This document shows positions 1 to 10,104 of a DNA stretch of 64,000 nucleotides, piece by piece. Numbering within the stretch: the first letter of the stretch is position 1; every line of letters begins with the position of its first letter. A program made the translations under genes and the position numbers. The stretch is from positions 4,278,001-4,342,000 of the forward strand of contig NZ_CP033073.1 of assembly GCF_003675325.1 (NCBI RefSeq), in the 5' to 3' direction. This stretch comes from Streptomyces dangxiongensis (GTDB lineage Bacteria > Actinomycetota > Actinomycetes > Streptomycetales > Streptomycetaceae). The notes beneath the pieces were generated by a model that saw only the letters and a list, made by a program, of their open reading frames with translations, was not told the origin of the DNA and did no database searches.

Positions 1-2
1 CT

Positions 3-716
3 TCTGTTGCGAGCGAGATCGAGAAGCTACGGGAACTGATCACACCGGCCCGTTTCGTGCTGTGGGACTTCGACGGGCCGATCTGCCGCCTGTTCGCCAC
101 GCACCGGGCCGAGCGGGTGGCCGCGGACCTGGTGGAGTGGCTGGAGCGGCAGGGACTGCGCGGCCTGCTCACCGACGCCGAACGCGAGACGCTGGACCCG
201 CAGGTCGTGCTGCGTGCCGTGGGCCGCCGCCGCCCGGGCAGCGACCTCGTCACCGGCCTGGAGGAACGGCTCACCCAGGAAGAACTGCGGGCCGCCGCCT
301 CCGCGCTGCCCACCGCCTACGCCGACCCGCTGATCCACACCTGGACGGCCGTCGGCGCCCACCTCGCCGTCACCACCAACAACTCACCCCGGGCCGCCCG
401 CACCTACCTCGAGTCCCGCGGCACCGCCCGCTGCTTCACCCCGCACCTGTACGGCCGGACCGAACACCTGCACCACCTCAAACCCGACCCGCACTGCCTC
501 AACCGGGCCCTCAACGCGATGGGCGCGGCCCCCTCGACGGCCCTGATGATCGGCGACTCCCTCTCGGACCTGACCGCGGCCCGCCGGGCCGGCGTACCCT
601 TCCTGGGCTACGCGCGCCGCGCCCAGAAGGCGAAGGCCCTGCGCGCGGCGGGCGCGGACCACGTCGTCCGCTCACTGGAACCCCTGCTGCGGCTGCTCCG
701 CGGCGCCCACCGCTAG
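3..716 (+). CDS. HAD-family phosphatase, 5' end outside window
   Basis: Haloacid dehalogenase superfamily hydrolase, probably a small-molecule phosphatase; substrate unknown. The frame is open to the left edge, so the start probably lies outside the window; GTG at 57 would begin only two codons before motif I. Motif I reads DFDGP (nucleophile and acid aspartates), and the loop KPDP followed by GDSLSDLTAA supplies the later catalytic lysine and Mg-binding aspartates. The region between them is helical and Arg/Leu rich, as in a cap domain. The reading upstream of GTG 57 (REL..PARFVLWDFDG) looks like genuine coding sequence. Family assignment is firm. Confidence 0.8.
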   Translation, partial: SVASEIEKLRELITPARFVLWDFDGPICRLFATHRAERVAADLVEWLERQGLRGLLTDAERETLDPQVVLRAVGRRRPGSDLVTGLEERLTQEELRAAASALPTAYADPLIHTWTAVGAHLAVTTNNSPRAARTYLESRGTARCFTPHLYGRTEHLHHLKPDPHCLNRALNAMGAAPSTALMIGDSLSDLTAARRAGVPFLGYARRAQKAKALRAAGADHVVRSLEPLLRLLRGAHR

Positions 717-927
717 CGTGCCGCCGCCGCGCCCTGCGGTGCGTTACGATGCCGCCACTCCGGGCCACCGCCCGGGACGCGTGCGCACACTCGGCGCAGG
801 TGAGCGGCCGACCACCCGTCGGGCCGTCCGTCCTGGGCGCGAGGGCGCGGCGAACCCCCGCCGGACCCGGCGTCCCGACCGACGGGCCCCGGCGGCGCCG
901 TCCCGGGACCCCGGACCCGCGCCTCCC

Positions 928-979
928 GACCAGCCTTTCCCGACCCCTCCTCCTCGACCAGCCTTTCCCGACCCCTCCT
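928..979. repeat. 24-bp tandem direct repeat, two copies
   Basis: Two identical 24-bp copies (928-951 and 956-979), containing CAGCCTTTCCCGACCCCT, are separated by CCTC. They lie in the 290-bp gap before the double kinase-domain gene, which otherwise shows no convincing gene. Role unknown; replication slippage could have produced it. Confidence 0.7.
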
Positions 980-1007
980 TTTCCGCACGACCTACCCGGA
1001 GCGGCCC

Positions 1008-3236
1008 GTGGGCGCACCGCCCGTTCCCCGCGCCGTGGCCGGGAAGCACGCCGGCACCGTCCGGACCGATGCCCTCGTCCGGGAGTTCGTGGCCCGTGCC
1101 GTCGCGGCCGGCCGGGCGAGCGGCGGCCACCACCGCCGCGACCACGTCGTCCCGCTCACCGAGCCCCTGGCCGGGCTGCTCGGCCGTGAGCCGGGCACCC
1201 CGGTGACCGTACGGGTGCCGCGGCCGGACGCGGCGGCGGTGGTGATCCGGACCTGGCGGAGCGAGCCGGACATCCTGCGCGCCGTGCGCAGGGCGCTGCC
1301 GAACGTGCCCGAATGCCTGGCCGCGGGGCCCGGCTACGCCGTCCACAGCCGGGTGGACGGCACCGTGCTCGCCGACGTCCACGGCCCCGGCGAACCGGTC
1401 GACGGGCCGCTGCTGCGGGAACTGGCGGACCTGCTCGCCGCGATCGCCCAGGTGCGCGGCGGTGTCCTGCCGCCCCTGCCGGCCCACTGGCCGCGCAACC
1501 ACACCGACTCCCAGGGTTTCCTGCGCACTCTCGCCCACCTGGCCGACGAGCAGGTCCGCCGGCCCGACCGGCGCCGTTACGGCGGCCTGTTCACCGCCCT
1601 CGGGGTGCCCGAGGACGCCCTGTCGCGATTCGCCGACCGCGTCCCCGCGCTGACCCGGCGGCCGTACGGGCTGATCCACGGCGACCTGCACCTCGGCAAC
1701 CTCGTCCGGCCGGCCGCCGGCGACCCCCGGCCGCACTGCGTGCACTGGGAGCAGGCGAGCTACGGCGACCCGCTGTACGACCTCGCCGTCCACCTGGTGC
1801 GGACGCGCCACCCCGAACACCAGCGGCCCGAGGTCGTCGACGCCTGGGCCGAGGCGGTGCACCGGGTACGGCCCGCCGCAACGGCCGGCCTCCACCGGGA
1901 CCTGCGGCACCACCTCGCCTTCGAGTACGCCCGGTCCCTGTACGCCGACGTCATCCGGGCGGCGCGCTCGCTGGAGGACACCTTCGACCAGCGGCGCCTG
2001 GACGCGGCGGTGGCCACCGTCCGCGACGCGCTGCGCGCCGCCGCCGGCCCGCTGCGGCTGGGCCGGGTGCCCGAGCGGCGGGAGATCGAGCGGATCCTGT
2101 TCCGGCGGGCGGCGTCCGGGGCCGTGCCCCGGCGCCCCGCACCGGCCCGCGCCCTCGACTGGACCCCCGACCGGCGCGTCCCCGAGCACCCCGACTTCCC
2201 CTACCCGGCGGTCGCGGACGCGCTGTTCCTGGAGGGCGCCGCCCCGGCCGACCGGGTGTTCAAGGGGGCCGCGCACCTCACCACGGTGCTCCGGGTGCCC
2301 GGGACCGCCTTCCCCGTCGTCGTCCGCCGTGAGGCGACCGTCGTCCTGCGGCGCGAGACGGGCTTCCTCAGCGAGCACGCCGTGCTCCGGGCGATCGAGC
2401 GCTCCGGGGTGCCGGTGGCCGCGCCCCGGGTGCTCGCGCTGGGCACCAGCCATGCCACGGATCCCGCCCACCGCTACGGCGGGGACGCCTTCACCGTCCA
2501 CACCTACGAGGGCGCCCGCGACCTCGGCCGCCGCCCCGAGCACCCGGTGCACGGACTGCTGCCGCACGAGGCGGACTGCCTGGTCGACCAGCTAGCGGCG
2601 CTCACCGGCGTCGACTACGCCCCGACCGACCCGGTGGCCGGCGGCCCCGGCTTCTACGGCTGGCTCAGCGACCAACTGGTGGCGCTGGTCGCGGGCCTGC
2701 CCGCAGAGTCCCAGCGGGCGGCCCGCATCCTCGGCCTGCCGGACGCGCCCCGGCTGCGCGAGATCCTCGCCCGGCACCGGGTCACCGACCGCGCCTGCGC
2801 CCTGCTGCACGGCGACCTCAACCCCTGGAACCTGGTGCGCCGCGGCGACGGCCCGCCCCTCACCCTCATCGACTGGGAGATGGCGCTGGTCGGGGACCCG
2901 CTGTACGAGCTGGTCCGGCACATGCACCTGACCCCGACCCGGCCGGAGATCCGGGACCGCATGTTCCGCCGCTGGGACGCCCGGCTGCCCGCGCGCTTCA
3001 CCGGGGGCTGGCAGCGGGACTGGCGGGTGTACCGGTGGATCGAGATCGTCCGTTCGGCCTACGTCGACCTCGACCGCCTGGTCACCGGCACCAGCCTGGA
3101 CGCCCCCAACGTGCGGCGGGCGGTGGACTCGTACGCCATGACGTTGGCGGCGGCCACCGCCTCCCTGGGCCTGTCGTCCCGGCGGCGCGGCACCCCGCGC
3201 CCGGCCTGGCCGACCGGCCCCGGCACCCCTGCGTAG
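1008..3236 (+). CDS. Phosphotransferase with two APH-like kinase domains
   Basis: A 742-residue protein made of two tandem aminoglycoside-phosphotransferase/choline-kinase-like domains. The first has the Brenner motif HGDLHLGN at about residue 224; its expected metal-binding DxE/DWE reads HWEQ, so it may be inactive. The second has HGDLNPWN at about residue 601 followed by IDWEM at about 622, an intact catalytic loop and metal site. The GTG start at 1008 has GGAG six bases upstream. Ordinary APH enzymes are about 300 residues, so this is a fusion or duplication. Substrate unknown; resistance is not implied. A TetR gene follows after 9 nt. Confidence 0.8.
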   Translation: MGAPPVPRAVAGKHAGTVRTDALVREFVARAVAAGRASGGHHRRDHVVPLTEPLAGLLGREPGTPVTVRVPRPDAAAVVIRTWRSEPDILRAVRRALPNVPECLAAGPGYAVHSRVDGTVLADVHGPGEPVDGPLLRELADLLAAIAQVRGGVLPPLPAHWPRNHTDSQGFLRTLAHLADEQVRRPDRRRYGGLFTALGVPEDALSRFADRVPALTRRPYGLIHGDLHLGNLVRPAAGDPRPHCVHWEQASYGDPLYDLAVHLVRTRHPEHQRPEVVDAWAEAVHRVRPAATAGLHRDLRHHLAFEYARSLYADVIRAARSLEDTFDQRRLDAAVATVRDALRAAAGPLRLGRVPERREIERILFRRAASGAVPRRPAPARALDWTPDRRVPEHPDFPYPAVADALFLEGAAPADRVFKGAAHLTTVLRVPGTAFPVVVRREATVVLRRETGFLSEHAVLRAIERSGVPVAAPRVLALGTSHATDPAHRYGGDAFTVHTYEGARDLGRRPEHPVHGLLPHEADCLVDQLAALTGVDYAPTDPVAGGPGFYGWLSDQLVALVAGLPAESQRAARILGLPDAPRLREILARHRVTDRACALLHGDLNPWNLVRRGDGPPLTLIDWEMALVGDPLYELVRHMHLTPTRPEIRDRMFRRWDARLPARFTGGWQRDWRVYRWIEIVRSAYVDLDRLVTGTSLDAPNVRRAVDSYAMTLAAATASLGLSSRRRGTPRPAWPTGPGTPA

Positions 3237-3245
3237 GCTCCCCCC

Positions 3246-3860
3246 ATGGGTGAGATGGGCCTGCGTGAGCGCAAGAAGCGGCAGATGTACCAGGACGTGT
3301 CGGACATCGCCGTGCGGCTGTTCCTGGAGCGGGGCTTCGAGGCGGTGCCGGTGGCGGAGGTCGCCGCGGCGGCCGGGATCTCCAAGCCGACCCTGTTCCG
3401 GTACTTCCCGGCCAAGGAGGACCTGGTCCTGCACCGGATCGCGGACCACGAGGCGGAGGCCGCGCGGGTGGTGGCCGGGGCGGCCGACCCGGTGGACGCG
3501 CTGCGCCGGCACTTCCTGGCCGGGCTGGAACGCCGCGATCCGGTCACTGGGCTGAACGACCATCCCCAGGTGCTCGCCTTCCACACCCTGCTGTACGGGA
3601 CCCCGGCGCTGGTGGCGCGGGCGTACGGCCATCTGGAGCGGTCGGAGGCGGCGCTCGCGGAGGCGCTCGGCGGCGGGCTGGACGCCCGGCTGGCGGCGGG
3701 GCAGATCATCGCCGTCCAGCGGATCCTCGCGCAGGAGAACTGGCGGCGGATCACGGCGGGGGAGCCGGTCGAGGCGGTGGCGCCGGAGGCCGTACGGGCC
3801 GCGGAGCGGGCGTTCGGGCGGCTGGCCGCGGGCCTGCCGGAGTTGAGGTCCGAAGATTGA
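3246..3860 (+). CDS. TetR/AcrR-family transcriptional regulator
   Basis: A 204-residue TetR-type repressor. The N-terminal helix-turn-helix is at residues 34-58 (AEVAAAAGISKPTLFRYF then KEDL), with a helical ligand-binding domain after it. It starts 9 nt after the phosphotransferase gene, so the two may be co-transcribed. The helicase gene follows after a 49-bp AT-rich gap that holds a short inverted repeat. Ligand and targets cannot be read from the sequence. Confidence 0.85.
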   Translation: MGEMGLRERKKRQMYQDVSDIAVRLFLERGFEAVPVAEVAAAAGISKPTLFRYFPAKEDLVLHRIADHEAEAARVVAGAADPVDALRRHFLAGLERRDPVTGLNDHPQVLAFHTLLYGTPALVARAYGHLERSEAALAEALGGGLDARLAAGQIIAVQRILAQENWRRITAGEPVEAVAPEAVRAAERAFGRLAAGLPELRSED

Positions 3861-3865
3861 AACTC

Positions 3866-3881
3866 AGTTAAAAATGTAACT
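3866..3881. promoter_or_regulatory. Inverted repeat AGTTA-N6-TAACT in AT-rich gap
   Basis: Perfect 5-bp arms around AAAATG, in the AT-rich gap between the TetR gene and the helicase gene. It could be an operator or promoter element for the helicase gene. The arms are short, so support is weak. Confidence 0.3.
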
Positions 3882-3909
3882 CGGTAACGTTTGACGGTAG
3901 GCTGACGCC

Positions 3910-5942
3910 ATGACGTCACTCGACCCGGCCCTCACGGACACCCTCCACGCCGAGCGCGCCTACCACGACACCTGCCGCGCCGCCCTCGCCGCCATGGTCG
4001 AGGACGCCGCCGAACAGGTCGTCATCGGCGAGGACGTCTCCGCCTCCGGCGCCGACGCCGAAGTCCTCGGACACCGGCTGCGCAGCCAGGCCAAGGCCGT
4101 GCGCGAACTCCCGCCCGGTCCGCTGTTCTTCGGCCGGCTCGACTTCGGCGAGGACGATCCGGAACACGGCGGGCAGCACTACCACGTCGGCCGGGTACGG
4201 ATCACCACCGACCCCGCCGCCCCGCCCCTGGTCGTCGACTGGCGGGCCCCCGTCTCCCGCGCCTTCTACCAGGCGAGCGCCGGCGACCCGCAGGGCGTGG
4301 CCGTCCGGCGCCGGTTCGGCTGGGCGCCCGGCAGCCGGGGCGACTCCGCCGGCCTCACCGGCCTGGAGGACGAACACCTCGGCCGGGGCGAGTCCCGGCC
4401 CGGCGATCTCCTCGCCCGCGAGATCGAACGGCCCCGCATCGGGCCCATGCGGGACATCGCCGCCACCATCCAGCCCGAGCAGGACGACCTCGTCCGCGCC
4501 GCCCTCGCCGACTCGGTGTGCGTGCAGGGCGCGCCCCCGGCACCGGCAAGACCGCCGTCGGCCTGCACCGGGCCGCCTACCTGCTCTACACCCACCCGCG
4601 CCGGCTGACCCGCTCCGGCCTGCTCATCCTCGGCCCCCACCGCGCCTTCCTGTCCTACATCGCCGAGGTGCTGCCCTCCCTCGGCGAGAGCGGCGTCCGC
4701 CAGGCCACCCTGCTGGACGAGATCGCCCGCCACCCGGTCACCGGCACCGACACCGTGCCCGCCGCCACCGTCAAGCACGACCCGCGCATGGCCGAGGTGC
4801 TGCGCCGGGCGCTGTACGCGCACGTGAGCACGGAGGGCGTCACCGACCTCTCCGTACCCGACGGCTCCTACCGGTGGCGGGTGCCCGCCGCCGAACTCGC
4901 CGCCGTCGTCGCGGAGGTACGCGCCGAGGAGCCGCCGTACGCCGTCGGCCGCGAGCGGGTGCGCACCCGGGTCGTACGACGGCTGCGCGACCGGGCCGAG
5001 CGGCGCTCCGGGGTCCTGCCGGCCTCCTGGGTGCGCCGCGTCGAACGGTGCCGGCCGCTGACCGCGCGGCTCGATGCCGTCTGGCCCAGGGTCCGCCCCG
5101 AGGAGGTCCTCACCGAGCTGCTCACCGACCCCGCCGCGCTGGCCCGCGCCGCCGACGGGCTGCTCGACCCTCGGGAGCGGGCGGCGCTGCCGTGGCCCCG
5201 GCCGCCCCGCTCGTACAGGTCCGCCCGCTGGTCGGCCGCCGACCTGGTCCTGCTGGACGAACTCGCCGGACTGATCGAACACCCCGAGGGCTACGGGCAC
5301 ATCGTCGTGGACGAGGCACAGGACCTCTCGCCGATGGAGTGCCGGGCCGTCGCCCGCCGGGCCGTGTTCGGCTCCCTCACCGTCCTCGGCGACCTCGCCC
5401 AGGGCACCACCCCGTGGGCAGCCCGCGACTGGTCCGTGCAGTTGCGCCACCTCGGCCGCCCCGACGCGGCCGTGGTGCCGCTGACCACCGGGTTCCGGGT
5501 GCCCGCGGCCGTCGTGGAGCTGGCCAACCGGCTGCTGCCCCGCCTCGGCGTCGCCGTACCCGCCGCCACCTCGCTGCGCACCGACGGGGAACTGACCCTC
5601 CGGCCGACCGAGGACGTCCTCGGCACCATCGTGACCGCCGTGCGCGACGCCCTCGCCCGGGAGGGCTCGGTCGGCGTGGTCACGGCCGACGCCGACACCG
5701 GCCCGGTGCGGGCGGCACTCACCGCGGCCGGCCTGGTCCCGGCCGGCCCCGACGCGCTCGGCGCCCGGCTGGCCGTCGTCCCCGCGAGCGTCGTCAAGGG
5801 CCTGGAGTACGACCACGTCGTCGCCGTGGAACCGGCCGCCGTGGTGGAGGCGGAGGAGCGGGGCGCCCACCGGCTGTACGTGGTCCTGACCTGGGCGGTG
5901 TCCCGGCTCGACGTGGTGCACGCCCGCCCCCTGCCGTTCTGA
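3910..5942 (+). pseudogene. helR: HelD/HelR-like RNA polymerase helicase, frameshifted
   Basis: UvrD/Rep-like superfamily 1 helicase of the HelD/HelR kind, which removes stalled or drug-bound RNA polymerase. The N-terminal half (3910 to about 4533) has the coiled-coil region and ends in VCVQG, just before Walker A. The rest (APGTGKTAVGL, then VVDEAQDLSPME as Walker B, GDLAQGT, TTGFR) continues in a different frame to 5942. The switch falls in a run of five C at 4534-4538; the expected reading GAPGTGKT needs two fewer C or one more. The joined protein would be about 677 residues, normal for the family. Either a real loss of function or a sequencing error. HelR proteins give rifamycin tolerance in other actinomycetes; that role is inferred here. 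Confidence 0.75.
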
Positions 5943-6034
5943 GGGCGGGCGGGCGGGCGGTACGGGCGTGAGGCTCCGCACAGGGGGCGCCCCGACCTGC
6001 GGGCGCCCGGTACGACGCCGGCTCGGGGTGGCGC

Positions 6035-8425
6035 TCAGGCGCCGACGTACTCCGCCAGGTGTTCGCCGGTGCGGGTCGAGCGGGCCGCCACCAGGTCGGC
6101 GGGGGTGCCCTCGAAGACGATCCGGCCGCCGTCGTGACCCGCGCCGGGACCCAGGTCGATGATCCAGTCGGCGTGCGCCATGACCGCCTGGTGGTGCTCG
6201 ACGACGATGACCGACTTGCCGGAGTCCACCAGCCGGTCCAGCAGGCCCAGCAAGTGCTCCACGTCGGCGAGATGCAGACCCGTGGTCGGCTCGTCCAGGA
6301 CGTAGACCCCGCCCTTGTCGGCCATGTGCGTGGCCAGCTTCAGCCGCTGCCGCTCGCCACCGGACAGCGTGGTGAGCGGCTGTCCGAGGGTCAGGTAACC
6401 GAGGCCCACGTCGGCCATGTTCCCGAGGACCCGGTGGGCGGCCGGGGTCCGCGCCGCACCCGCGCCGAAGAACTGCTCCGCCTCCGTCACCGTCATCGCC
6501 AGCACCTCGCTGATGTCCCGGCCACCGAGGCGGTACTCCAGCACCGAGGCGTCGAACCGCTTGCCCTCGCACTCCTCGCAGGTCGTCGCCACACCGGCCA
6601 TCATCGCCAGGTCGGTGTAGACGACACCGGCGCCGTTGCAGCCCGCGCAGGCGCCCTCCGAGTTGGCGCTGAACAGGGCCGGCTTGACGCCGTTGGCCTT
6701 GGCGAAGGCCTTGCGGACCGGGTCGAGCAGCCCGGTGTACGTCGCCGGGTTGCTCCGCCGCGAGCCGCGGATCGGCGCCTGGTCGACCGACACCACACCC
6801 TGCCCGGCCGGCACCGACCCGTGGACCAGCGAACTCTTGCCGGAGCCGGCGACACCGGTGACGACGACCAGCACCCCGAGCGGGATGTCGACGTCCACGC
6901 CCCGCAGGTTGTGCCGCGTCGCACCGCGGATCTCCAGGGCCCCGGCCGGCTCGCGCACCGACTCCTTCAGCGCCGCCCGGTCGTCCAGATGCCGGCCCGT
7001 GAGCGTGCCGCTCGCCCGCAGCCCCGCCACGGTGCCCTCGAAACAGACGGTGCCGCCCGCCGTGCCCGCACCCGGGCCGAGATCCACCACATGGTCGGCG
7101 ATCGCGATGACCTCCGGCTTGTGCTCCACCACCAGCACCGTGTTGCCCTTGTCCCGCAGCCGCAGCAGCAGGTCGTTCATCCGCCGGATGTCATGGGGGT
7201 GCAGGCCGGCCGTCGGCTCGTCGAAGACGTACGTGACATCGGTGAGCGAGGAACCGAGGTGACGGATCATCTTCGTACGCTGCGCCTCACCGCCCGAGAG
7301 CGTGCCGGCGGGCCGGTCCAGCGAGAGGTAGCCGAGGCCGATCTCCACGAACGAGTCCAGGGTCTCGCCCAGCGAGGTCAGCAGCGGCGCCACCGACGGC
7401 TCGGCCAGCGCGCGCACCCACACGGCCAGGTCGCTGATCTGCATCGCGCAGGCGTCGGCGATGCTGATCCCCTCGATCTTCGAGGACCGGGCCGCCTCGC
7501 TGAGCCGGGTCCCGTCGCAGTCGGGGCACGTGGTGAAGGTGACCGCCCGGTCCACGAACTCCCGGATGTGCGGCTGCATCGCCTCGCGGTCCTTGGCGAG
7601 CATCGACTTCTGGATCCGCGGCACGAGCCCCTCGTACGTCATGTTGATGCCCGCGATCTTCATCCGGGTCGGCTCGCGGTACAGGAAGTCGTGCAGCTCC
7701 CTCTTGGTGAACGTGCGGATCGGCTTGTCGGGGGAGTAGAGGCCGGACTCGGTGTACAGGCGGTGGTTCCAGCCGCCGGGCATGTAACCGGGGATGGTGA
7801 GCGCGCCGTCGCCGAGCGACCTGTCCGCGTCGTACAGCCGGGCCAGATCGATGTCGGTGACCGAGCCCCGGCCCTCGCAGCGCGGGCACATGCCACCGGT
7901 GATGCTGAACTCGCGCCGTTCCTTCACCGTCCGTCCGCCGCGCTCCACGGTGACCGCGCCGGCCCCGCTGATCGAGGCGACGTTGAAGGAGAACGCCTTG
8001 GGCGAGCCGATGTGCGGTGTGCCGAGCCTGCTGAACAGGATCCGCAGCATCGCGTGCGCGTCGGTGGCGGTGCCGACGGTCGAGCGCGGGTCGGCCCCCA
8101 TGCGCTGCTGGTCGACGATGATCGCGGTGGTCAGCCCGTCGAGCACGTCGACGTCGGGCCGCGCCAGCGTCGGCATGAAGCCCTGGACGAAGGAGCTGTA
8201 CGTCTCGTTGATCAGGCGCTGAGACTCCGCGGCGATGGTGTCGAACACCAGCGAACTCTTGCCCGAACCGGAGACCCCCGTGAACACCGTCAGCCGGCGC
8301 TTGGGGATCTCGATGCTGACGTTCCTGAGGTTGTTCTCGCGCGCCCCGTGCACGCGGATCAGCTCATGGCTGTCGGCGACGTGCGCGGTGTCCGCCAGCG
8401 CGTCCGTCCTCGTACCCATGCTCAT
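6035..8425 (-). CDS. UvrA-like excinuclease subunit (drug-resistance type)
   Basis: A 796-residue ABC ATPase of the UvrA family, shorter than the about 950 residues of canonical UvrA, as in DrrC-like and UvrA2-type proteins tied to DNA-damage or drug resistance. Walker A1 GVSGSGKS is at about 50-57 and a second GVAGSGKS near the middle; signatures are [11 protein letters not shown] and [11 protein letters not shown]. Zinc-finger cysteine pairs CPRCEG, CPDCDG, CAGCNG and CEECEG are present. The ATG at 8425 (MSMGTR) is preferred over upstream options because GGAGAG lies just before it. It faces the broken helicase gene end to end. Substrate unknown. Confidence 0.85.
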   Translation of the reverse strand: MSMGTRTDALADTAHVADSHELIRVHGARENNLRNVSIEIPKRRLTVFTGVSGSGKSSLVFDTIAAESQRLINETYSSFVQGFMPTLARPDVDVLDGLTTAIIVDQQRMGADPRSTVGTATDAHAMLRILFSRLGTPHIGSPKAFSFNVASISGAGAVTVERGGRTVKERREFSITGGMCPRCEGRGSVTDIDLARLYDADRSLGDGALTIPGYMPGGWNHRLYTESGLYSPDKPIRTFTKRELHDFLYREPTRMKIAGINMTYEGLVPRIQKSMLAKDREAMQPHIREFVDRAVTFTTCPDCDGTRLSEAARSSKIEGISIADACAMQISDLAVWVRALAEPSVAPLLTSLGETLDSFVEIGLGYLSLDRPAGTLSGGEAQRTKMIRHLGSSLTDVTYVFDEPTAGLHPHDIRRMNDLLLRLRDKGNTVLVVEHKPEVIAIADHVVDLGPGAGTAGGTVCFEGTVAGLRASGTLTGRHLDDRAALKESVREPAGALEIRGATRHNLRGVDVDIPLGVLVVVTGVAGSGKSSLVHGSVPAGQGVVSVDQAPIRGSRRSNPATYTGLLDPVRKAFAKANGVKPALFSANSEGACAGCNGAGVVYTDLAMMAGVATTCEECEGKRFDASVLEYRLGGRDISEVLAMTVTEAEQFFGAGAARTPAAHRVLGNMADVGLGYLTLGQPLTTLSGGERQRLKLATHMADKGGVYVLDEPTTGLHLADVEHLLGLLDRLVDSGKSVIVVEHHQAVMAHADWIIDLGPGAGHDGGRIVFEGTPADLVAARSTRTGEHLAEYVGA

Positions 8426-8543
8426 CGTCTCTCCGTCCGTAGTGCCGCCCCGACACGCTAACGGCACCCACCTGCCTCCCGCTTCTCGATTCCTGACCGA
8501 TCGGGGAGAAGAGCCAGCATGGCTGGTCCCGGGGTGCCCGCCG

Positions 8544-8969
8544 TCAGTGGCCGCGGCTCTCCGTGCGAGTGTCCGAGGCCGGCTGCGCAGGGGTGGCGGC
8601 GAACAGCAGCGCGGCGAACACGACGGGGGCGGCTGCCTGGTACCCGATCCACGTCTCACCCCCGGCGCCGTTGCCCCGCCACGCCATCAGGAGGCCGGCA
8701 AGGGCCGTCAGCACCCAGCCGCTGTCGTAGGCCACCATGAGCCGCGTGTACGTGCGCAGCGACCGGCTGCGCGTATACGCGATCTCGATGCCTCCGCCGA
8801 TCAGCAGGGCCACGCCAGAGGCGACCAGCAGCCAGGCGGGCGCGCCGAGCAGACGGCCGAGCGGGGCGGCACCGGCTATGTACACAGCGGCGAGCAACAC
8901 CTTGAAGACGCCATCGGCGAGGATCCCCGCCGTCCGGCGTGTCACTGCCGGTGTTACGACCTCGGACAT
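8544..8969 (-). CDS. Small integral membrane protein
   Basis: A 141-residue protein with about four hydrophobic helices (for example VFKVLLAAVYIAGAA, WLLVASGVALLIGGG, GWVLTALAGLLMAW, AAPVVFAALLFAA). No catalytic motif is seen. It diverges from a TetR-family gene across a 65-bp gap with an inverted repeat, the usual layout for a repressor and its target, so it is probably controlled by that regulator. Function unknown. Confidence 0.75.
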   Translation of the reverse strand: MSEVVTPAVTRRTAGILADGVFKVLLAAVYIAGAAPLGRLLGAPAWLLVASGVALLIGGGIEIAYTRSRSLRTYTRLMVAYDSGWVLTALAGLLMAWRGNGAGGETWIGYQAAAPVVFAALLFAATPAQPASDTRTESRGH

Positions 8970-9004
8970 GAGCGTTCCCCCCTGAAACCCCGTCCCGACC
9001 GGTC

Positions 9005-9021
9005 CCGTAACGAGATTACGG
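9005..9021. promoter_or_regulatory. Putative TetR operator CCGTAA-N5-TTACGG
   Basis: Perfect 6-bp inverted repeat in the 65-bp gap between the divergent membrane-protein and TetR genes. A second short repeat, ATAAT-CAA-ATTAT (9024-9036), overlaps the TetR start codon. Position and symmetry fit autoregulation plus control of the membrane gene (inference). Confidence 0.55.
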
Positions 9022-9034
9022 CAATAATCAAATT

Positions 9035-9643
9035 ATGAGAATGACGAGAGCGGAGACCAGGGAACGCAACCGCCGCGCCTTGCTGGACGCCGCGTTCCAG
9101 GTCGTCTCCCGAGAGGGGTACCGGGCCAAGCTCGAGGAGATCGCCGAACGCGCCGACCTGACCACCGGCGCCATCTACTCACTGTTCGGAAGCAAGAACG
9201 GCCTGGTGGTCGCCCTGGTCGCCGACCACCTGCGGCCCCACTACGAAGAGATCGAGCAGACGGTTCCCGCTGAACTGGACCTGCTCGAAGCGGTCGACGC
9301 CTTTGCCCGGTACTACCGGCGCGGTGGTGACGCCCCCGACGCGCTGTCTCGTCTGTCGCTCCAGATCACCTTGCTGGACATGGCCCTGCACGACCCGGAC
9401 CTGGGGTCGCAGCTCGCCACGTCCATCCGGGCGCAGGAGACCCACCTGATCGCGCTGTTCACGGGAAGATCGCACAACGGGGGCGTCGTGACGTCGCATC
9501 AGGCGCAACGCCTGGCTACCGCGCTCAGAGCACTGTTCGTCGGCCTCAGCCAGGGCGTCCCCCTCGGCCTGGCCCCTGGTGCCGACGAGCAGTACTTCGC
9601 CGACGCTGCCCGTGCTCTGGCCACCGGCATGACTGTCCTGTAG
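9035..9643 (+). CDS. TetR-family transcriptional regulator
   Basis: A 202-residue TetR-type repressor with an N-terminal helix-turn-helix at about residues 28-52 (LEEIAERADLTTGAIYSLFGSKNGL) and a helical C-terminal domain. It is divergent from a small membrane-protein gene, with a perfect palindrome between them. The start codon lies within an AT-rich stretch without a clear ribosome binding site, so a leaderless or near-leaderless transcript is possible. Ligand unknown. Confidence 0.85.
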   Translation: MRMTRAETRERNRRALLDAAFQVVSREGYRAKLEEIAERADLTTGAIYSLFGSKNGLVVALVADHLRPHYEEIEQTVPAELDLLEAVDAFARYYRRGGDAPDALSRLSLQITLLDMALHDPDLGSQLATSIRAQETHLIALFTGRSHNGGVVTSHQAQRLATALRALFVGLSQGVPLGLAPGADEQYFADAARALATGMTVL

Positions 9644-10104
9644 GGCGGCTGCGCGCTATTCGGGCTGTGTGCCGGCGCCTTTGACCACCCGAGGCCGAAC
9701 GCCGACTTCGCGGGCCTCCACGGCGGGTACGGACGCTGGAACTGGGTGCGGGCAAGCCGGATCACCAGCCTCACGAACCTGCCGAGGCGCGGGTCCTCAC
9801 CGATCCGGCCGGACGTCGTCCCTTCTGCATCGTCACCGGCTGACCGGGAGGCAGGAGGCGATCAAGGCGGAAAAAAATCTGTGAATCTTCAAGTGCGCGG
9901 CAACCTTTTCGGCCTCCCCGGACCACTCGGTGCTGTCCGACCAGATGGTCCGGTCGGATGCAACGGCTGAAAGAGAGCACAGACATGTCCCTCGCCCACC
10001 CACGTCATCGGTGGCGTACCGCGCTGGCGGCCGCCGTGCCGCGCGGCCACGCCCGCGGTCGTCGCCGGTCGTCCCCCTCACCCGTCACGGGGAGACGACG
10101 AGTG
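9644..10104. other. Gap without a convincing gene
   Basis: About 460 bp between the TetR gene and the preferred lectin start. Frames here are short and lack motifs. It holds an A-rich patch (AAAAAAAT near 9875) and in-frame upstream starts for the lectin gene at 9958 and 9985, so the last 120-150 bp may be coding. Confidence 0.5.

Noticed and set aside
744..2567. Long minus-strand open frame (607 codons)
   Set aside because: Antisense to the double kinase-domain gene; low-complexity Gly/Arg/Val/Pro translation with no motif. High GC keeps shadow frames open.
3861..3909. Rifamycin-associated element before helR
   Set aside because: The gap is AT-rich with only a short AGTTA/TAACT repeat, nothing like the long GC-rich inverted repeat reported for rifamycin-response genes.
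6059..8461. Long plus-strand open frame (800 codons)
   Set aside because: Antisense of the UvrA-like gene, whose own frame has all Walker and zinc motifs.
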